In this document: positions 30,701 to 42,168 of the stretch, piece after piece | How positions within the stretch are numbered: position 1 is the first letter of the stretch | Layout of the letters: every line of letters starts with the position of its first letter | Source: Tubulanus polymorphus | Taxonomy: Eukaryota; Nemertea; Palaeonemertea; Tubulaniformes; Tubulanidae | Length of the DNA stretch: 64,000 bases | Direction of reading: 5' to 3' | Assembly: GCF_964204645.1 (NCBI RefSeq) | Contig: NC_134026.1 | Location: 23,640,650-23,704,649, forward strand | Program-made: the position numbers and the translations under genes | Notes under the pieces: generated by a model | What the model was told of the DNA's origin: nothing | The model's database searches: none | The model's input: only the letters and a program-made list of their open reading frames with translations

Positions 30701-33700
30701 GCGATCGCGTCGTCGTCATCGTGCGAAGCGAATACAACGGCGGCGTAAGTGTCGTCAGCGGGGCAGTGCTCCGGTCTGCCGCGGATCTCCGAGTGTAAAA
30801 CAACGTGATTAAGAGCAAACACAGAAATAATGAACTAACAAGAAAATACCTCCAGTTATTGGATATTAAATGCCACTTTGCGTCGGTTCATAATGATATT
30901 ATACACAAATTTGTCACTCTTTCATCGAAGCAATAAAGCGTGATACAGTTTGCTATAGTAGATTGATCAAGGCGCTTTGCCAGCCGCTTAATTGAATTTC
31001 AATTACTGGATTGCTCTGACTAAGGTTAAATGAACCGCGTTAATCTTTTTTCTTAGTGAATTATTAACGTAATCCAGGGATGGGTGGTCAGATTAAATGG
31101 TTTTTGATTAAAAAAATAAGATTTAGGTGAAAAAGAGCGTCTGGAAGGCCAAGTCGGCATGACAGGCTTTTACTTATAGATGGGACTGTGAACATCAATA
31201 CTGTGGAATACTTCATTCCAACAGTTTTCTAAATCTTGCCCTGAATAGACTTTAAATGCAAGAACTCATTAAAGGCAGGCAACAGTCAAACTTTTCAAAT
31301 ACAAACTAAACAATTTGAACACTCAAAACACATATAGGTATCATATTACCTATAAAAGCTATATAACGACTGCCATGAGTATCACTACACTGAACTCAGT
31401 ATATTGGTTACTTTCTTTTTCCGATTCACTCATTTTGTTCGTATGTCACATACGCAGTAAATTATTCAAAGAACTCGCGCACTTTCGAGCACCATTTGAG
31501 GACAGCATTCGATCATATCGAAAATGATAACCCATCAACTGACGACACTTGCACCTTTAAAAAATGTTCTCAATTTACTTTCAATTCGACCATTAAATAA
31601 TTCATCGGCAGCTGATGGGTTATACTAAAGCAACCATCTATCATTCGTCATGATTGAACTGCCATGCAGGTCGACTACTGCTCTAAATTGATTCGAAAAT
31701 TTTGCTTTCACCGCGTCGAAACGACGGGTGGCTGTCACCATAACTGTCACAAGATGCGCCAAGCATAAAGCGAAAATCTACTGCACAGCCGAGCAAACAT
31801 ATACCAATACAACATGCAGTGACTAATGGACTGCTCGAGGAGGTAGCTACTACTATAATGATCTATACCTATCTCCGTATCGTACGAGCATGATGAAGTC
31901 ACACGTACAACCGATAACAGACATAGATATTGGTATATAATTCCTAGATCAGTACTGAATATTCACGGATCCTATATAAAAGATCGCTATGATAAAAAAG
32001 ATGAAAATGTTCTGTTTAATATGAGCATATCCAACTGCAACATTTAAGCTACGGGTATATTCTTATTATAGTCATCATCAGCCATACTGGCATACAATAT
32101 GCCTAATGATGCAGTTAAATCTACTCATATTGTACAGAAAATTTCTCGTCTTTCTTATTGTGAGATTTTCTAACTATTCTCTTACATGGAAATTGTGCAT
32201 TATCTCGACTTGAAGATTCATTATCCCATTCGATGGAAACGGTTCGATATTGGCCACTGGAACCAATATCAATAAGCGAAAAACTTTATTCGCAGAGAGA
32301 ATCAAAATCTGACTTAATGCACACGAAACATCGTAAATCAACTGTCTTAAAAAGATTGCCCGCAGTGTAAAAAGAAATTTAGGTATTTACAGATAACTTA
32401 GATGAATTGAATATAGCTAATCGATTTTATTAGAGATATATCATATAACTATAGACAGAACATTACTTGTAGTTCAAAATCAATGAACGGTGCTCTAAAT
32501 GACCTTTCGATCAACATATCACGTGACAGACTCGCGCCAACAAGAATATTCCTTGTCTTCCGTGTTATGTACTCGGATTTTGACTTGGTCATCGTAATAA
32601 AGTATGCCATCAGTGATGGCCAATTTATTGACTGTGAACTGGTCCATATCTCAGTAGAGTCACTTTCGTTACCATTGATGCGAACTCGCCATGAACTTGT
32701 CAAATATTCATGGCAATATGCCTGTGTCTATCTTCTGTATACGCGAGGGGACCATAAACGTGTTCACATATTCATGATTACTCGCAGCACCGATATTTTA
32801 GGGAGTATGGTTAGATTACGGAATCCAAACTGTGATTTCTTTTCTCGCGGCTGCCACGATTGTTCGCGGACCTCAGAACTTGATCCGCGAACAAGTGGGA
32901 CCAACTGCCGCTCATTGCGGAATAAAAATGCCATTAATACTACATACATGATCATACGTATAACCATAAGCGTTTGTGATGTTTTCCGCCGGGAGAATAA
33001 ACATTTGGCTGGAAAAGTTGGCCATCAAGAGAAAAATCCATATTTGCACATAAATCAGCAGGAACAAACCAATTTACAAAATATTCCTGAAAATCAACGC
33101 GGACCTTTATATGAAGAATAAAGCTAAACTATAATTGGCTAGGTCTTTACCATCATGACGGGAAGAAGACATAAACAAAAGTTAGAAATTTGCGTTGAAG
33201 CCTTCCATTTCACGATCATAGTATTTTTGAAATTCTATCAATTTTGTTCGTAAGAAAAATCGATTATACTTACGATACTTCTCCAATAACTGAGAACGCT
33301 TCCAGTAAATGCTGGGGTTCTATATCTTGCCCGAGGTCGCCGACGAATATATGAAAATGTTCTGAAAATAGAGAAAAATAAACTAATATTAGACATGAAA
33401 TAGGAAGCGTAATATTTCATTCTTCATACGGAGTATTCTTTTTTAAATATGTCTTCAAGGGGATGTTTTCATATCAACTATGCTGTCTATAACTAATCTG
33501 ATTCCTATTGTTGATGGTTTGTGGGGAGACATGGATATCTACTGTGTGTTCATGTATGCTGCGAATGTATCAGATATGCCGACTCGGTGCGCTTCAATAC
33601 AAAGAATTGATGAGGTTGACAGAGAGAAGGTTGACAAAGATACAGCACTGACAGAGAAAATTGATATTTGTCGAGGTATATATTTCGTGAACGTTCTATA

Positions 33701-36700
33701 AGGAATATTATCCGTGACGAGTTGACATCTGAAATGGGTTGCATTTACTATTTCCAAGACAAGGATGTACATTACCATTCCTCGCTGAAGGATGGAAAAA
33801 ACCCAGATTCAACACACACACACACACACACACACGTAGCTGGGACACTACCAGCGAGAGAAAACCAACCGACAGCTACTTCTGATATCAAGTAGACCCT
33901 ATACATCTCTAGATAAGAAAGCTGAGCGAATACTTTCAATGGTGTGATATATTTTATTGCCATTGGAGTAGCTGCCTTTTGTATCACGTCGATGGCGCCT
34001 ATGTGACGATGAAGAACAGAATGCATTTGTCTCAACAACAGATAGATGTGCCGCTAAACCGAGCAATTATTGTCAGCAAAAGGCTCCATAAATCTTAATG
34101 AACGATTTCACTTTCCCTGATTTTTCTCGCGCGGCAATTGAATCTATAAACTCGTTTAATGGCAATGAAAATGTAACGCCCATTCAAGGTCATTCTCAAG
34201 TGCCACCTTCATGTACATACACCCAGACAAGGAAGGAATACCGAATGAACGACCTTGCTGGCAAAACCAATACCCTCGGGGTACATCTGATACCTCCAGT
34301 GGTACAACCAATATCGAAAGTAAACTAGCGCAGATCGATGAATCAGTGAAATCAGCATGACTGTACAGGTCAGTACCAGTCAGTGCAAGGGATGGAACAT
34401 CACTTCCATCACCAACACATCTCCTAAATACTAACAACGGCGACATTGCTCACCGCGGCACATGCCAATCTAGAAATATTTACAAAGCTCTCCAACAGAC
34501 CATAATGCGACATACCATTGTGCATTAATTTTCTACCATCCTCCAAATAAACAAACAAATATTCATCATTTCAAATAAGCAATCAGGTAAATTATATATC
34601 GATTCGATGCAGATGATTTTGGCGATTATTGATTCATAAATCGTTTCCTCTTCAAATGCGTGCGCGTTAGCTTCACACACCCCATATTAATTGATAACAA
34701 TCCTGGATTATTACGGAGGTCAATCGCGGGACGTTTTAACCGTGCGATAAACCCATTTGTCCGTAGCAACGACGGGGAGAGAAGATGAGCGACGGAATAC
34801 AACCCGTTGATGGTGCATGAAAGTCATGCACACCTCGAGGAAATGAATCAATCACAACGTTCTTTCCATCCTCCATCATATCATAGCTACCGTGAGACAG
34901 ATGTCCATCATCAATGAAAATATAAAATCATAACATCAATGATTGAATGATTGAAGCGAAAATAAAGCGCGGCTAGTTGCGTATGCATGCATTCGATAAA
35001 AGTTTTCCGATTGGAGGACTGGCCAAAAAAAATATAACGGCTTGAAAAACAGCTCATAATATCATCGACATTCGTAGTGATCAACAATCGTGTTAAATGC
35101 TTTCTACGTCCACGCACGATTTGTTAATTAATCAAGCCAAGTAGTTTGTCCGCAGCGTGTAGCAAAGTGATTTTATGATGAGCGAAAACTTTTCAATCAA
35201 AATATGAATGGCGCGGAAGTGTGCCAATGGCTATAATCGAAAAACATAAAACATAATGTTCAAGAACGCTTCTGTGAAGACACCCATCTACTGAGCGTCC
35301 TTGATATGACATCAAAGTGGATTCGGTACAAACACACGAAATCAACAATGCGAAAATCTATTTGGAAGCTAGATGAGGAAAAACTCGATCTCGTCATCAA
35401 TAATGAATTCAGTCGACAGCGAATGGATAGTCTACAACTGAAGCCTGACCCACACGCCGGCATCGTTCATTCATAGGAATAAACGAGTCGCCAAATAACG
35501 CGCCTGCTCACGATTTATCTAAGCCCAATATTTGTCTTGTCATGAAAAGAGAGATGCATTGCAAAGCTCAAAAAATAATTACTGAGACAGAATCTTAATT
35601 AGCTGACAAAACCAGATGCTCGAGTCTATATTGTTTTTATGGCGAACTTTCAACTCGATGAGTGATTTAGCCGAGGAGTCTGTATTTGTCGTCGGATGAA
35701 TCGTGGTTGGTTACTGTCACGTAGTTGTCTCGGTATTGTCAATTTTTTCGCCGATGAATTGATTGTGCGCTCGCTAATCAAGCATGGCGTTTGAAAGATT
35801 ATCTAGGGTCAATTGCAAAGCTAATGCGTAATCCCTCAGAAAAGACGCTGCGAGATAAGTTAATACATCCGACATACTCTTGGCGACTGTCAAGTTACCC
35901 CAAATGGTCAGTCCTCCGGGAATCACCGGATCAAACAACAGTTTATAACGTCGTACTGATGCAAGCTATACCCAACATACTTGAGATTGCTAGTATTAGC
36001 CTATGTCACAATCGTTGTTCAAATGAGTCAGTGATGAGAATTTATGTCGGGTTCATGCACAGTTTTATCCTATTATCCGGCCATGTCTTGGGTATTTCAC
36101 TAGCAACTTATCTGAAAAAGAATCTCCGAGGTCAGAGAATATAGCGTAGCGTTACAGTGTCCACAACGACGATGACGATTGCAACGGCTGATGTGCATGC
36201 CAGCAAATACCACAGTTTATCGCATATTGATAACATTTATTCAATTTAGCATTGGCGCAAGTGTGCGATATATACGGCCTCGGCGAATAATCGAAGAAAG
36301 ACACGAGACACGAGAAACCGCCATCAGACATTCCGTCATCATTCCTTTTTCTGGGAAAATATAGGTTAATATGGCATAAAAAAAAATCAACACAGAACCA
36401 GACAGTACCGCGTGACCAATCGGTCAATACCGCCGAATAGAAAACCAAGATGGCCGCTCACGATGAACTATGCGATACGCATCTTTAGAATTAGTCTCTG
36501 TAAAAAGTATTAGGTTGTCAAGTGGTCCTTTTGAGAAAAGTAAGGGGAAAGTAGGGATCAAGTTATCTTCTCGGCAGGGCCAAAATAGGGATTTAAGATG
36601 GCCGGACAGGACATAAAAATTCACTAACAAATACTGCTTCACTTATGCTATGGGAATGTTCCAATGTCCTCGGTTATCATTTTTTGGTAGTTATATCATC

Positions 36701-39700
36701 AAAACAGGTATTGGCATCGACTTCTTGAATCTAGGTGACACAAGCCGAACTTATATCAAGGTAAAAGAGATGTTAAACAACATAAGAATTTCGGAAGGTT
36801 TATTTTAACACTTTTTTTTGACGGGTGTTTTTTGGAAAATCTAGGGAAAAATAGGGAAATACACCTTTTTCACGTCAAAAAAATTAGTTAAGATGACACT
36901 TTTTGACAGTGAAAAGTAGGAACAGTAGGGCCCGCTTGATAGCCGTAAGTATCATACACATCTTTGATGTCGTTGCTTTGAAATTTGATGTATGCTTTCA
37001 ATAAATCTAACATTGTGGGTATCAATGAACCGATCTCAAGCTACATAACTCAGCTCATGAGTTACCCGGGGAAATATTGAGACTGTGACTCTGCTGAGTT
37101 AGATTTCCATGTTTCTCGAAAAACAACGTGCAGATGAAAATGACTGAAGATGAAGGCGGCTAGCACTCCCTCCTCATAAGGCATAAAAATCGGCTGAATG
37201 CTTTCGAAAGATTAATCACCTCCCCAGGCTACAGAAAGATAGTAGATGGTGACGTGACCACATATTTGATCTGCCACAAAACTGTATTTCTATGTGTGTT
37301 TAAACAATTTGCATGTTTAGCCAGCAATCGAATCCATGTTAATAAACATTAGCCGACGATATCTCGCGGGATTTCGCAATTCAGCAGTAGCCATGTGAAG
37401 AGAGTGGTCACTAAAAACCAATGGGAATTTGACAAGCTAATATAGTAAAAACATCGCCGAACACCATAACCCCTCAGCGATTTGTGGCACTGTAATTGCA
37501 AGTTGTCTGGTAATAGGATTAGCAAGTCGAATGCGCCTCTGATCCATTCCATGGGAATTCAAAGGATATGAAGGCATGTTAAAAATTTTCAACCCAACCA
37601 CATTCGACGTAGCTTTTTTTTACGTATACCTCTGCACCGAAACAAACGGATAGCTGTTTTTAATAGCTTACACTAATTAAGCGTGAAAATTTTTAACAGT
37701 TTTATGCAGTCGCACCTCGGGAATTTCACGGCATGGCAGGTCAATTGGCAAGAGGCAGGAATGGACATGGATGTAATGCAAAACGCATTATCTATCGTCA
37801 AGCGGTTGAAAGTAATTACGTGGAACAAATGGCCTGTGGGTTTACTTTTTTGGTGATAAGACTCGAGCAAGAAAGTTGTTTTTTGAACTGAGTAAAGCTT
37901 GGATTGGCAAGATCAGAATTTGAATTCAAAGCTTATGGCTTGTTCATACCGAAGGAGCTCAAGGCAGCGAAGATCCCGGGGACTTAAATGAAGTCAATCA
38001 TCCTGTCACTGGGTAGTATCCGGTACAATCGAATGAAAGCAACTGCTCTGCTGTTTTCCAATTTCTAAGAAACATGTTTCAAGTCTCAACCGGTGCGAAG
38101 ATGAAATACAGTCGGATTCTGTGTTAAGCATATCAATATACGGTAATGACCATATTCATGCTTAGACACATGTCTGAGCGGTTTCGTAGTTGTGTTTGAA
38201 ATTCTGCCGCACATAAGAAACTAAGCAATAGACTATATTGCAACAAGATATCTATCATTCCCCGCTGACCACTTTCTCCGGGCCTTTTATGGCTGACCAT
38301 TTCCGGAGAAATAGCATTTATGAGCATTAACTTATACATGGAAACATTTTGCAACCAACAAGTCATTACGTCTCGGGTGGTGAAAAACCTATCTAGATAC
38401 AATCAACCTTGCCCCCACATGGACTGTATCAAATTAGCTATAGCGTTTATCATTCTTGCATACACTGCTCTGGAATTACCTCTGTTCAACTCCGAGTGGT
38501 CAGCAATATGTCCGATTACAGAAACTTATCCATCCCGAATCATGCATTCGGGGGGGGGGGGGGGTGATATGTTAGTGATATACTGCTACCTGGGGCTTTC
38601 TTCACAAGGGCAAATATGATTATAAACCCTTTTTGTTATACTTGAAACAGCTACAAGTTGGTCGGCCTAGATGAAATTCATGGATGCAGCCAATAATTGC
38701 GTGGGTTGTTGTGACCTTGACTTCATGACAGTCGTCAATCAGGAAAAGTTGGAATAATATATAAGCTATCTATTTGTGTGGAATACGGGCAACCGTTGAA
38801 AAACTTAAAAACATAACGCATATGTGTTTCTGAAGTCTTCTATAGTCTTGACAAGTGACGATCATTTGAAAAGCTGCATGCAATAAAATGTCGCACTTTT
38901 ATACAAACAAATGGCATCGGCTTAATCCAGCGATGTGAGACTGTGCGTGCTGACGTATCACCAACTGCAACATCGGGAACACAAACGTCAGATGGAAAGA
39001 GAAGTCATATGAAAAATGATTTCATGGAAGCAAAGTAAACATGAAGGCAGAATATTCCAAGAGGAAATTGCGGAAGATTGATTTCCCAGTGGCTGATCCT
39101 TAAGCAGTAAGGATAACTATGAAAAGGTTGATTAGATACAGTCATCAGCCTGTGGCTCAGTATATTCTTGTCCACAGTCTTAGCTGGATGAATATTACAT
39201 ATCTCCGTGTTTTCAGCCTAATCAGTTCGGCTATGTGCCTTTAACCCTTCCTTTTCCAGATTTAAGCGAGGTCGGATAGAGGCATATGATCTTGTAAGCA
39301 GAACTAAATTAAGACTGTGGCCATTTTCTTCCAAATTCGTAACCAACAGAAATCAACCAATTGAATAACCATATCCAGAAAATTTCAAAATAACCCCAAT
39401 GTTTTCGTACATTCAAGAACTTGCATCAACATCGTATAGAGACAACAGCTTTCAGACATAGAAAACTATGTTGTTCTATTAATGGAACAACCATCTCAAG
39501 ACAGTTCACCGAAGTAATATCATTACTGGCTACAACTTTTGTCCGTCATTTACCGCAGTTATTCGGAATGGACCAATCAATTATGTTCTGTAGTTTTACG
39601 ATCTCATTGTCCCGAGCATTAATTGCAACAGTAAGGAAGCGCCGGCTAGGTAAGTTGTCCGCGAGGTAATCATCAATGACGTCGCATCATGGATTTGCAG

Positions 39701-42168
39701 CATCTCCCGGCAGCGGTGATGCGCAATTAATCAAAGCAGATATGATAGTATGTGTGGACATCTGATCACCATCAACGTATTCTCTTGTGTATTACCTATC
39801 ACAGGGTTTTATATTACTTAGTTAACTGATATTAGCTCAGCTCAGGTTGATATGGATGGATATGACGTATAACATGCACAATATGCAGACTAACCCTGAG
39901 ACCCTTCAATGCTGTCTAACCCTAAAACCTGTCAAGATTTATCCAATAATTCTATCGAATCATTCCATCTTCGTGGCATATTTCCATTCAGGTTATGTAA
40001 TAGAGATGTATTTTCAAAATGAGGATATCATCATAACTCTCATATCAGCATTTAAGTTCTTTTTCTCTTTTTTTCATCGAATCTTGTAATTTGTATCAGT
40101 ACCATTTAGCCTGCGGCTGCTTAGAAGCACAGACGATAAAACGCTCGGCGTTTTTTTCCCATTATCATGAAATGTTGCGTAAGACCCTTCTTCTTATGTG
40201 CGCATTTAAGTGATGAAAAATTCTGGATTCAACGTCCCCGAGAATGCTTCAATGGATTGTGGCACTGGGATCAATGGAGGCGTATTTAGCTTTCATCAAG
40301 CGCAATTGTTTGTCTGTTCTGTTTGCCAATCTCGGGAGTTAAATTTGTCCCTGGTATAGGTGGTTATAACGTGATGCCAGCAGTCACAATGATGACACAG
40401 CACTAATGAAGCTATTTTGTGTTGGCACTTGGGGGTTGCAAACTTATTCAACGCTGCAGACAGGAGGCACCTGGTCTTTAAATATCCAATAATACGTCAT
40501 TAATGGCCCTATTTACCACTTGCCATGTAAATTCTATGTCATAATCCCCAGAGTGATCAGCAGTGTGGTTCACCAGGGCAAAAATAGAAATCATCCACTA
40601 TTACTTGTATATGAACCCCAATACCACATTAAATATCAATTTACAAAAATATTCAAATACTTAGAAAATAAATCTTTGACTTAACTCCTGAAGTCGGAAT
40701 ACCCAGTACTACATTTTGTTGTTATACCATTCTATATTCTCTATAAAGCCCAAATATTACATTATATATATGGTGAATAAGTTGCTTGATAATGATGGTT
40801 CAAGCGAAACGAATGCATCTACAAAGGTCTCACACTGAATTATTTATAAGAAATAAATGGCCACCGATTGAGCACTACCTTGTTGGAAATACTATAGTTC
40901 CTTTTATCTACACGATGATTATAAGGCTCTCTTCAATCTTTCACTAAAGTGATAATAGCTTGAGATACCTTTTAGTGATATAAAGCATTACCCAAATACT
41001 TCATGGCTCTTCTTAACAAAATCGCTTCTTGTTTCACCTTAGCTTATCTGCGTATGAATATGCGCTAATAGTATATATTCATTTAAGACCCCTGTTTTGG
41101 TCATTTGATATGCGTAGGCCATATCAGCCATGTAAAATTTTGTCATCTGCAGAATTCAAATGTTTTATGATAAAATGCATGCTATAACTAAAGGGTTTTT
41201 AATACCACCGTGCACTTAGCAATGTAATCAAACAGTTCAATCAATAATACGTATCCTATTAAGGATTATAATTAAGGGATGGAATGGGAACGCTCATTTA
41301 GGCGACCGAAGTGAACAAAAAAATGTGGTATGTGTTTGGCGGCGGGATATTGATTTCATACTTAAATGTGGGAAATTACGCGTCTGTTTTCGTTCCGCAA
41401 AATCGATGTGACTGTTCAGGCAACCACCGCTGCTGGCTTCGTAACTTTGTCGGCTATTCAACGTAGCAGACCGCGTAGGCTGTAGACGTTTTAACTTTCA
41501 AGAAGACGTTTTCGGCTTGTCACAAAGATGGTGGATCATTGACAGAGGAGAAATTTAGTGGCAGTCATTGAGAATATGTTGGCAGATATTCAGCCACTTG
41601 AATAAATGAAGCTTGATCTAGGCCGACACTGATGTCCATACATTAACGCCAGCAGAGATACGCTTTCTTCCCGATATCCTACTACACTTGCCGTTGTCAT
41701 CATATGTTGCTGCCACATCAAGAGCCATTTTCTAAATGTTGTCGACAGAAGAGTTAAGACTGTTAGCTCATCATGACGAGAGAATCAACACGGATCATAA
41801 TGATAATGTAGTCGCCGCGGTTATGGAGAAACTGTCAGACAAACAGAGTATATACCATTCATTCATATGTAAAAGGTGATTTCCTAATGTCTAATAGATA
41901 GATGCATTAACGTTACGGATATTTACTTCTTAGATAATGCGTGGCTTCAATATGAGCTGTTAACTACATGCACAACCCTAATGAAGTGACAAAAGCTAAT
42001 TTTGTTGGTTAATGGCAGCAAACACATTGATGCCCGGGGGTTGTCTGGTTCCTTTCCTTATGATACAAATGCTAAAAGCGATTAACATATCATACGTATG
42101 GGATACTTACTACTTGTGTCTTGTTTCTGTGTCGTGCCACCAGATGTCGCCCAATTTACCTTCATTTC
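15562..42168 (-). CDS. TIA1: TIA1/TIAR-type RNA-binding protein, 5' exons missing
   Basis: Nine coding exons in transcript order: 42168-42111, 33361-33274, 25505-25430, 24270-24162, 21156-21061, 19797-19574, 19168-19094, 16181-15979 and 15685-15562. Every junction is GT-AG and the phases agree, giving 350 residues and a TAG. Domains: the tail of RRM1 (EMKVNWAT), RRM2 with RNP2 IFVGDL and RNP1 KGYGFVSF, the GQW.GSRAIRTNWA.RKPPAP stretch typical of TIA proteins, and RRM3 with RNP2 VYCGGF and RNP1 KGYAFIRF. A Q/Y/G/A-rich prion-like tail follows. TIA proteins bind U-rich RNA, promote U1 recruitment at weak 5' splice sites, and silence translation in stress granules (family knowledge). The first part of RRM1 was not found up to 64000, so the gene probably starts outside the window. 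Confidence 0.95.
15979..16181 (-). CDS. TIA1: TIA1 exon: Q/Y/G/A-rich tail
   Basis: A 203-nt exon, phase 0 to 2, acceptor CATCATAG and donor GTAAGT. It encodes QQNGISLLQQSAFAASQ, then YGAGYYGANVYWPF and GQYYNYPVTAAYK. The composition is that of a prion-like self-assembly domain. The upstream pyrimidine tract is weak. Confidence 0.88.
16182..19093 (-). other. TIA1 intron of 2.9 kb
   Basis: AT-rich intron without a supported nested exon. Short ORFs at 16342-16803 and 17774-17974 look random. Confidence 0.7.
19094..19168 (-). CDS. TIA1: TIA1 probable cassette exon, 25 codons
   Basis: Exactly 75 nt, phase 0 at both ends, acceptor TTTCCCAG and a weaker donor GTAATT. It encodes SPEHQHFYYNHHQNQNQNRS then SHQSE, a His/Asn/Gln/Tyr-rich segment that fits the low-complexity tail. 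Because the flanking exons (19574 and 16181) also join in phase 0, it can be included or skipped without changing frame. Inclusion is inferred from sequence only. Confidence 0.7.
19574..19797 (-). CDS. TIA1: TIA1 exon: body of RRM3 and start of Q-rich tail
   Basis: A 224-nt exon, phase 1 to 0, acceptor TTTTTCAG and donor GTATGT. It encodes ELLQKHFSEHGQIQEVRIFK, then DKGYAFIRF (RNP1), then GCPVKCSWGRESGDPNNA and six glutamines. The glutamine run ends at the donor and continues as QQ in exon 16181-15979. Confidence 0.96.
20721..20890. repeat. Dispersed element with three 30-bp tandem units
   Basis: Three units of GCACTAGTTAGACCAGTCTA plus AATGAGTCTA occupy 20741-20830 with one or two differences. 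They sit in a longer segment that begins GTTCACACTAG and continues ACCTGGAA..GATTTAGAACTGGCCAAA. That second part resembles 46869-46905, so this is one copy of a dispersed, probably non-autonomous, element inside a TIA1 intron. Confidence 0.75.
21061..21156 (-). CDS. TIA1: TIA1 exon: RRM2-RRM3 linker and RNP2 of RRM3
   Basis: A 96-nt exon, phase 1 to 1, acceptor ATTACAG and donor GTATGA. It encodes a linker, then SSPTNSTVYCGGFDPKCV. VYCGGF is the TIA-specific RNP2 of RRM3. Confidence 0.95.
21157..24161 (-). other. TIA1 intron of 3.0 kb
   Basis: No nested coding exon is supported. The part from about 22850 to 23750 is richer in GC and more complex than the rest of the intron, with many CG dinucleotides and TTTATGG/CCATAAA-type words, and could hold regulatory sequence. 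Confidence 0.5.
24162..24270 (-). CDS. TIA1: TIA1 exon: end of RRM2 and linker
   Basis: A 109-nt exon, phase 0 to 1, acceptor TTTTGCAG and donor GTATGT. It encodes DAESAIHKMNGQWIGSRAIR then TNWASRKPPAPNKEAV. The NGQW.GSRAIRTNWA.RKPPAP run is diagnostic of the TIA family. Confidence 0.96.
25430..25505 (-). CDS. TIA1: TIA1 exon: RNP1 of RRM2
   Basis: A 76-nt exon, phase 2 to 0, acceptor TCTTTTAG and donor GTAAGT. It encodes DVKIIKDPASQKSKGYGFVS then FINKC. KGYGFVSF is RNP1 with both exposed aromatics present. Confidence 0.95.
27699..27774. repeat. (AT)n microsatellite, about 38 units
   Basis: An uninterrupted AT run followed by GTGTGTGT. It yields the meaningless IYIYIY peptide on the minus strand. 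Confidence 0.97.
28375..28390. repeat. Perfect 16-bp palindrome
   Basis: AGGACTGATCAGTCCT is its own reverse complement, with no spacer. It could be a dimeric protein site or chance. Confidence 0.6.
32483..33121 (+). other. Unidentified 212-codon ORF inside a TIA1 intron
   Basis: The longest single-exon ORF outside known genes. It begins MNGALNDLSINISRDRLAPT and ends NQRGPLYEE, and AATAAA overlaps its TAA (33118-33123). Residues are mixed and not simply of the I/Y/K type produced by AT-rich DNA; the second half is rich in N, Q, R and K. I recognise no domain, transposase or polymerase motif. It could be a nested gene, a remnant of a mobile element, or chance in a stop-poor stretch. Codon use and transcription cannot be judged here. 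Confidence 0.25.
33274..33361 (-). CDS. TIA1: TIA1 exon: start of RRM2
   Basis: An 88-nt exon, phase 1 to 2, acceptor TATTTTCAG and donor GTAAGT. It reads HFHIFVGDLGQDIEPQHLLE then AFSVIGEV. HIFVGDL is RNP2 of RRM2. Preceded by an intron of 8749 bases. Confidence 0.95.
33812..33834. repeat. (CA)n microsatellite
   Basis: About eleven perfect CA units; ORFs crossing it show a His-Thr run on plus and a Val-Cys run on minus. Confidence 0.93.
38550..38564. repeat. Poly-G run of 15
   Basis: Fifteen consecutive G on the plus strand in an AT-rich intron; prone to length change and sequencing error. Confidence 0.9.
42111..42168 (-). CDS. TIA1: TIA1 exon: end of RRM1 and linker
   Basis: A 58-nt exon, phase 0 to 1, acceptor CGTTTCAG and donor GTAAGT. 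It encodes EMKVNWATSGGTTQKQDTS. EMKVNWAT is the last strand of RRM1, and QDTS leads into RRM2. This is the most 5' TIA1 exon found; the exon before it must end in phase 0 after the ...LGR/K of RRM1. Confidence 0.92.

Larger units (their letters stand above)
25506..33273 (-). other. TIA1 intron of 7.8 kb
   Basis: Contains a long (AT)n microsatellite (27699-27774), a 16-bp palindrome at 28375-28390, a complex GC-richer stretch at about 30360-30800, and the unusually long plus-strand ORF at 32483-33121. No exon of a known family was found in it. Confidence 0.55.
33362..42110 (-). other. TIA1 intron of 8.7 kb
   Basis: No exon recognised. It holds a (CA)n run (33812-33834), repeated purine-rich TAGGGAAA/GTAGGG words at 36530-36930, a 15-G run (38550-38564), and the motif TTAATTAATCAAGCCAAG in a fairly complex stretch at 34600-35780. 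Confidence 0.5.
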
